Assembly: GCF_030683065.1 (NCBI RefSeq)
Contig: NZ_JAUXMX010000021.1
Coordinates: forward strand, 1 to 61,986
Direction: 5' to 3'
DNA length: 61,986 nt
Source of the DNA: Pseudomonas sp.
GTDB lineage: Bacteria > Pseudomonadota > Gammaproteobacteria > Pseudomonadales > Pseudomonadaceae
Position 1 is the stretch's first letter. Each line of letters starts with the position of its first letter. Below are positions 61,927 through 61,986 of this stretch, piece after piece. Position numbers and translations under genes: made by a program. The notes beneath the pieces are model-generated. The model was not told the DNA's origin and did no database searches. It worked only from the letters and a program-made list of their open reading frames with translations.

Positions 61927-61986
61927 GCTATCTGGGGGAAAGTGAAAATATCGAGATAGTGTTTCATTAAGTAATCAAAAGAAAAA

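Overview
The window is about 62 kb of high-GC, gene-dense DNA from a Pseudomonas or a very close relative. The main reason is gene order. From memory, pstS-pstC-pstA-pstB-phoU, a receiver/PilZ protein, an M23 peptidase, a CBS-domain protein, phoR-phoB, ubiA-ubiC, glcC/glcDEFG, two rubredoxins, rubredoxin reductase and an HU protein follow the P. aeruginosa PA5369-PA5348 order. pycA/pycB with a divergent LysR gene matches PA5435-PA5437, and hexR/zwf is also typical of the genus. No tRNA, rRNA, CRISPR array, intact insertion sequence or prophage was seen.

Left part (1-18.5 kb). The two-subunit pyruvate carboxylase (pycA-pycB) lies opposite its LysR regulator. Next come a small overlapping gene, a tandem 194-bp repeat array, and divergent hexR and zwf with a HexR palindrome between them. 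A cytochrome c and a hexose-6-phosphate mutarotase follow. A MacAB-like export system (adaptor, ATPase, two permeases) has repeat DNA wedged between its permease genes. A DctPQM TRAP transporter resembling the 2-oxo-acid group and an acyl-CoA thioesterase close the part.

Middle part (18.6-46.3 kb). The phosphate regulon is present: pstSCAB-phoU and phoBR, with PhoB boxes before pstS, pstC and phoB. It is interrupted by a 14.7-kb ectoine-catabolism island (28,090-42,771): TRAP membrane genes uehB/uehC, the MocR-type regulator enuR, doeA, doeB, uehA, the Lrp-type doeX, doeC, doeD, then eutB-eutC-eutA and an EamA transporter. These genes would import ectoine or hydroxyectoine, open the ring, deacetylate to diaminobutyrate, and convert that through aspartate semialdehyde to aspartate. 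The island suggests a halotolerant or aquatic lifestyle.

Right part (46.3-62 kb). Between phoB and ubiA sits what looks like the wreck of a type I restriction locus: an AlbA_2/RecG-like gene coupled to a 55-codon ORF that joins an HsdM-like N-terminus to an HsdM-like C-terminus. Then come ubiA-ubiC, and a complete glycolate regulon: glcC divergent from glcDEFG, with malate synthase G and a glycolate/lactate permease, and two matching operator palindromes in the divergent promoter region. Two rubredoxins, rubredoxin reductase and an HU protein end the window.

Several families of short inverted repeats recur between genes. All functional calls are from reading translations and motifs by eye; no database search was run, and locus numbers are from memory.
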